Of a stretch of DNA of 7,485 nt, positions 5,301 to 7,485 are shown one piece after another. The translations under genes were made by a program, and so were the position numbers. Under the pieces are notes generated by a model. It was given only the letters and a program-made list of their open reading frames with translations, had not been told where the DNA came from and did no database searches. Positions within the stretch are counted from its first letter, which is position 1. Each line of letters begins with the position of its first letter. This stretch comes from an archaeon (lineage in GTDB: Archaea; Nanoarchaeota; Nanoarchaeia; Pacearchaeales; GW2011-AR1): contig DAOWCW010000039.1 in NCBI GenBank assembly GCA_030639395.1, positions 1-7,485 on the forward strand, in the 5' to 3' direction.

Positions 5301-7485
5301 TCACTTAGTATATACACCCTCTGCAGATTTATTAAACCTTACCCTTTTATACACATAAACAATAAACCCAGCAAAAAAAATCATCAACGTCACAAAAGAA
5401 ATATAATAAAAATTCTTCTCTACAAAACCCTCAATTCTATACCTAATCTGCTCATTCGCACTAATCGCATCCTCACAGGCAGCACTCACTTCCATCGCCA
5501 ACTTCACAGCCCCAGCCTCGTCCCCAGATTCAAACGCCTCTTGTGCTCGACGAAAAATCTCAGTCAACTCCAAGCACTCAGGATTATCTGCTATAATCTT
5601 CTCCGTAAAAATCAACAATTCCTCTGCTTCACTCTCATTCGTCCTTCTTAAATCAATAAAAAAATCTCCCCAATCCATAAACTTCGGCGAACTAATATTC
5701 GCAAAAATCGTAGCCTTATATCTACCAGACCTATCTGTATCAGCCAAAATCTTCATAGTATAATCCCTCCTCTCACCAGCCTTCAAAACATCAACATATG
5801 TCTCACCCAATTCAATCTTAACATCATCAGAAAACTCATTATTATACAAAACCTCACTCGACAAGTCAATTCCCGACAAGTCAATCATCCCAGAATTCTC
5901 AAGCCCAAATGGAATTTCAATATAATTTTCATCCGAAATAATCACATCTTCCGGAACAATAATCCTCAGCGAATAAAATTTCAACTTAGTAGAAGATCCA
6001 CTGCTTCCCCCTGAAGAAGGAGTGGATGTAGTAGTCGGAGCCACAAATTTAACCTCAATATCCTCAATAATATCCGAAGTCAAATTATCACTCCCTGTAA
6101 TAGAAATAAAATCATCATGCACTGTTTTCAATGTAGTGCCAATAATAATATCCCATCCACTAGAATGCGTAACAAAAATATCCCCACCTCCAACCTGTGC
6201 CGACTTTACAAAACTTACATTTTGCAAATAATAAGTATCGCTTACATCTTCATCAGCAAAATACCCACTTAAATCAACATTAATATTGCTATTATAATCT
6301 GACTGCAAAAGCCCAACAGGAGCAACTGCCCGCATCGGAGCATTCGTGTGACTAATATTCAACTTAAAACTAAAATTCACAGCAACAGACTCACTCTGAT
6401 TTGAACTGAGCAAACTAGAGTTAGGATAAACCTTCACCGTCAAATTCTTTTCTCTCCCATAACTCTCATCACCAAAATCAGGAACAAAACTCCAACCAAA
6501 AATACTCCCATCCCCAAACGAGCTATTCAGCTCCCTCAAGCTCAAATTCCCATAACTGCAATTCGAATTATTCTGAAAAAGACACGACATATCATCAATC
6601 CAAAACTCATAAGTCAAATTATCTCCAACCGAATGATTAATGGTAAAATTCAAAACACTAGATACATTTTCTGTCAAAGAAAAATCCTCAAGCACAGAAA
6701 CATTCCAAGCAAGCCCATAAACAGATAAATAAAACACTTGCCAATCTACACTAGAGTTACTATCAACAACACTCACATTATAACCCCAGATTCCATCATA
6801 ACTCTGATTAGAACTCATATTAAATTCAATACTCCCATTCACAATCCCAACCGTTAAATTAGGGGCTCCTAAATCCAAAGCAACAACAAAATAACTCAAA
6901 CTCAAATTAAGATAATCATCCTCGTCATCAGTCGCATTCACACTAAAATTAACATAATCATGAATAGTCAACGACACATTATCAACCTGCCCCAAAACCG
7001 GAGCCTCCAGACTTTCTGTTACATTTAAATAAAAAGTCCGATTCGTAGAATTCCCAGCCACATCCGTTATATTAACAACAACAACATAATTCCCAACATC
7101 TCCAACCTCAGCAGTAAACGTTGCATTATAGGAAACACTCTCATCATTTGGATTACCAAACTCCACAAAAGAAAAATTAAAAAAATTAAAAAAACTCCCA
7201 CTCGAATTTTCAAAAGTCACACTAACATTCAATGACTCATTATAATAACTTTTCTGCCCCTCTGGAATCAAAAAATCGTCATCATCCACGACCAAAGAAA
7301 AATTAACAGCAACACCCTCTGGAACAATAAAACTAACACCCTCATTTAAATTGATTTGAGTCGTCCCATTGTCCCCAGTAAACGTATTTGTAGGCATTAT
7401 CGGAACATCCGCAATATTCGAAACGTTAAAAACAAAATCCCAAGAACTATTCAACTTTCCATTCCCAGAAATAATCGTCACATCA
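5301..7485 (-). CDS. Large sequon-rich surface protein with C-terminal membrane anchor (N-terminus outside window)
   Basis: At least 726 residues are visible, counted from the GTG at 7481. The frame stays open to the right edge, so the true start and signal peptide lie outside. Residues 1 to about 480 are Ser/Asn-rich beta-type repeats of Ig- or cadherin-like style (for example NATDDEDDYLNLSLSY) with about 39 NxS/T sequons and a close pair, Cys300 and Cys308. A TTTSTPSSGGSSGSST linker (483-498) follows, then a sequon-poor beta domain (about 499-615), a helical domain with Cys636 and Cys669, one membrane helix (about 691-711) and a basic cytosolic tail. It is thus a type I surface protein, probably heavily glycosylated and involved in adhesion or cell-surface contact. 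It lies just upstream of moxR on the same strand and may be in its operon, making it a candidate client of the MoxR-DUF58-VWA machinery. Confidence 0.85.
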   Translation of the reverse strand, partial: DVTIISGNGKLNSSWDFVFNVSNIADVPIMPTNTFTGDNGTTQINLNEGVSFIVPEGVAVNFSLVVDDDDFLIPEGQKSYYNESLNVSVTFENSSGSFFNFFNFSFVEFGNPNDESVSYNATFTAEVGDVGNYVVVVNITDVAGNSTNRTFYLNVTESLEAPVLGQVDNVSLTIHDYVNFSVNATDDEDDYLNLSLSYFVVALDLGAPNLTVGIVNGSIEFNMSSNQSYDGIWGYNVSVVDSNSSVDWQVFYLSVYGLAWNVSVLEDFSLTENVSSVLNFTINHSVGDNLTYEFWIDDMSCLFQNNSNCSYGNLSLRELNSSFGDGSIFGWSFVPDFGDESYGREKNLTVKVYPNSSLLSSNQSESVAVNFSFKLNISHTNAPMRAVAPVGLLQSDYNSNINVDLSGYFADEDVSDTYYLQNVSFVKSAQVGGGDIFVTHSSGWDIIIGTTLKTVHDDFISITGSDNLTSDIIEDIEVKFVAPTTTSTPSSGGSSGSSTKLKFYSLRIIVPEDVIISDENYIEIPFGLENSGMIDLSGIDLSSEVLYNNEFSDDVKIELGETYVDVLKAGERRDYTMKILADTDRSGRYKATIFANISSPKFMDWGDFFIDLRRTNESEAEELLIFTEKIIADNPECLELTEIFRRAQEAFESGDEAGAVKLAMEVSAACEDAISANEQIRYRIEGFVEKNFYYISFVTLMIFFAGFIVYVYKRVRFNKSAEGVYTK

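Noticed and set aside
7479..7481. GTG 7481 as the true start of the surface protein
   Set aside because: The frame continues open to the window edge, there is no signal peptide after this GTG, and the sequence begins mid-domain. The gene is simply cut off.

Overview
The window looks like AT-rich archaeal DNA, most likely from a small-genome (DPANN-type) lineage. The evidence is TATA-like boxes about 25 nt upstream of start codons (leaderless promoters), a surface protein crowded with N-glycosylation sequons, and Bat-like proteins of a kind common in such genomes. The lineage is inferred from style, not from a marker gene.

Positions 1-286: two full copies and one partial copy of a 77-bp tandem repeat run from the window edge to 196. 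A unique AT-rich spacer follows with the promoter of the first gene. Positions 287-1779 carry two plus-strand genes. The first is a Tat-exported SleB-type cell-wall hydrolase. The second is a MinD/ParA-type ATPase with its own TATA box and an unusual leader, where a strong Shine-Dalgarno (SD) sequence is separated from the ATG by a small hairpin. Position 1813 onward is all minus strand. It holds a small unrecognised gene (1813-2127, leaderless) and, reading leftward from the right edge, a cluster of partial surface glycoprotein (5301-7485), MoxR AAA+ ATPase (4242-5222), DUF58 protein (3336-4241) and membrane-anchored VWA protein (2223-3146). A perfect inverted repeat with T-rich arms closes this cluster.

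The cluster resembles bacterial MoxR/Bat systems: a cytosolic AAA+ ATPase and a cytosolic DUF58/VWA partner acting with a membrane VWA protein whose MIDAS domain is predicted to face outside. A Ser/Asn-rich, single-pass surface protein sits directly upstream and is the obvious candidate client or partner. MoxR and DUF58 abut with no gap. DUF58 and VWA are separated by a G-rich, strongly structured 170-nt island that stands out from its AT-rich surroundings and is the least explained element here. A second G-rich stretch with four G-runs lies just before moxR and includes its SD.

From about position 1000 to the end the plus strand is rich in A and C whichever strand is coding. MinD therefore ends codons mainly in A/C while the minus-strand genes end them in T/G, which indicates strong replication-strand asymmetry.
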